This document shows positions 63,901-64,000 of a stretch of 64,000 nt of DNA, piece by piece. Made by a program: the position numbers and the translations under genes. Origin of the DNA: Spirochaetales bacterium (GTDB lineage: Bacteria; Spirochaetota; Spirochaetia; SZUA-6; RPPD01); assembly GCA_016934415.1 (NCBI GenBank), contig JAFGSW010000036.1, forward strand, positions 27,571 to 91,570, written 5' to 3'. The notes below the pieces were generated by a model that was given only the letters and a program-made list of their open reading frames with translations, did no database searches and had not been told where the DNA came from. The number at the start of each line of letters is the position of its first letter. Within the stretch, counting starts at the first letter, position 1.

Positions 63901-64000
63901 TAATCAAGCGTACATAGGGCTTCCTGAAAAAGTCAAAAACAGCCCTTTACGACACAATAGTACCTATATGTGAGATAGCGGACCGCCCGCCGATAGCATA

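Larger units (their letters stand above)
63645..64000. repeat. Cluster of palindromic repeats, no gene
   Basis: 356 bases without coding sense. They contain nested inverted repeats at 63680-63740, a perfect 24-base hairpin at 63848-63900 and AGGGCT...AGCCCT (63916-63946) around CCTGAAAAAGTC. The small ORF at 63673-63888 is only the translation of these repeats. Confidence 0.7.

Overview
The window is a stretch of a GC-rich, Gram-negative (diderm) bacterial chromosome, densely packed with genes on both strands. It has an LPS-export set (lptA, lptB, lptC), many secreted lipoproteins and a lytic transglycosylase, so an outer membrane is likely. Several features point to the phylum Spirochaetota: a CarD-family protein directly coupled to ispD-ispF, a 440-residue protein resembling a family I associate with spirochaetes (DUF5312), an HPr/HPr-kinase/RpoN regulatory block without sugar-PTS genes, and a TatT-like TPR protein. 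This assignment is inference; no rRNA gene is present. Rubredoxin-like and LarB/LarC proteins and several glycoside hydrolases suggest an anaerobic or microaerobic carbohydrate user.

Layout. 1-3530: a small polyketide locus (FAD monooxygenase cut by the window edge, type III polyketide synthase, methyltransferase) facing a UbiA prenyltransferase. 3663-8332 (minus): a broken CotH/lamin-tail surface protein, radA, and a fusion of a cyclic-nucleotide-binding domain to D-lactate dehydrogenase. 8681-13156 (plus): envelope proteins, an M28 peptidase and a GH10-like protein. 13177-15667: purM flanked by remnants of purN and a HAD phosphatase gene. 15761-20772: DUF5312-like gene, nadE, a degenerate SDR-like gene and a lipoprotein. 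21013-25844: tRNA-Arg, then ntrY-ntrX-lexA-holA (minus). 26007-33456 (minus): pyrG-lptC-lptA-lptB-rpoN-hpf-hprK-ptsH plus a DUF4390-like gene.

33801-43064: bifunctional-nuclease-family gene, cheR-cheB, rseC/ymdB-like pair, rlmE, an oligopeptide-binding protein, and carD-ispD-ispF. 43284-47060: lytic transglycosylase, tRNA-Leu overlapping rlmN, two envelope proteins and tRNA-Ala. 47205-53537 (minus): a four-gene overlapping operon (LamG/FN3 protein, 1013-residue TPR protein, HDOD protein, metallo-beta-lactamase-fold hydrolase). 53811-57075: larB-larC and a GH63-like glycosidase. 57335-61732: gyrB-gyrA. 61776-63644: a GH3 lipoprotein beta-glucosidase. The last 350 bases are a nest of palindromic repeats.

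Unusual points: the CNB/D-LDH fusion, a GH10 protein with His where the acid/base Glu is expected, a YmdB-family protein lacking several metal ligands, a CarD with a histone-H1-like tail, a tRNA gene overlapping rlmN with its promoter inside rlmN, near-leaderless promoters, and a dispersed CTGAAAAAG-type palindromic repeat family, one copy of which sits in the larB leader. No CRISPR array, phage or intact insertion sequence was seen.
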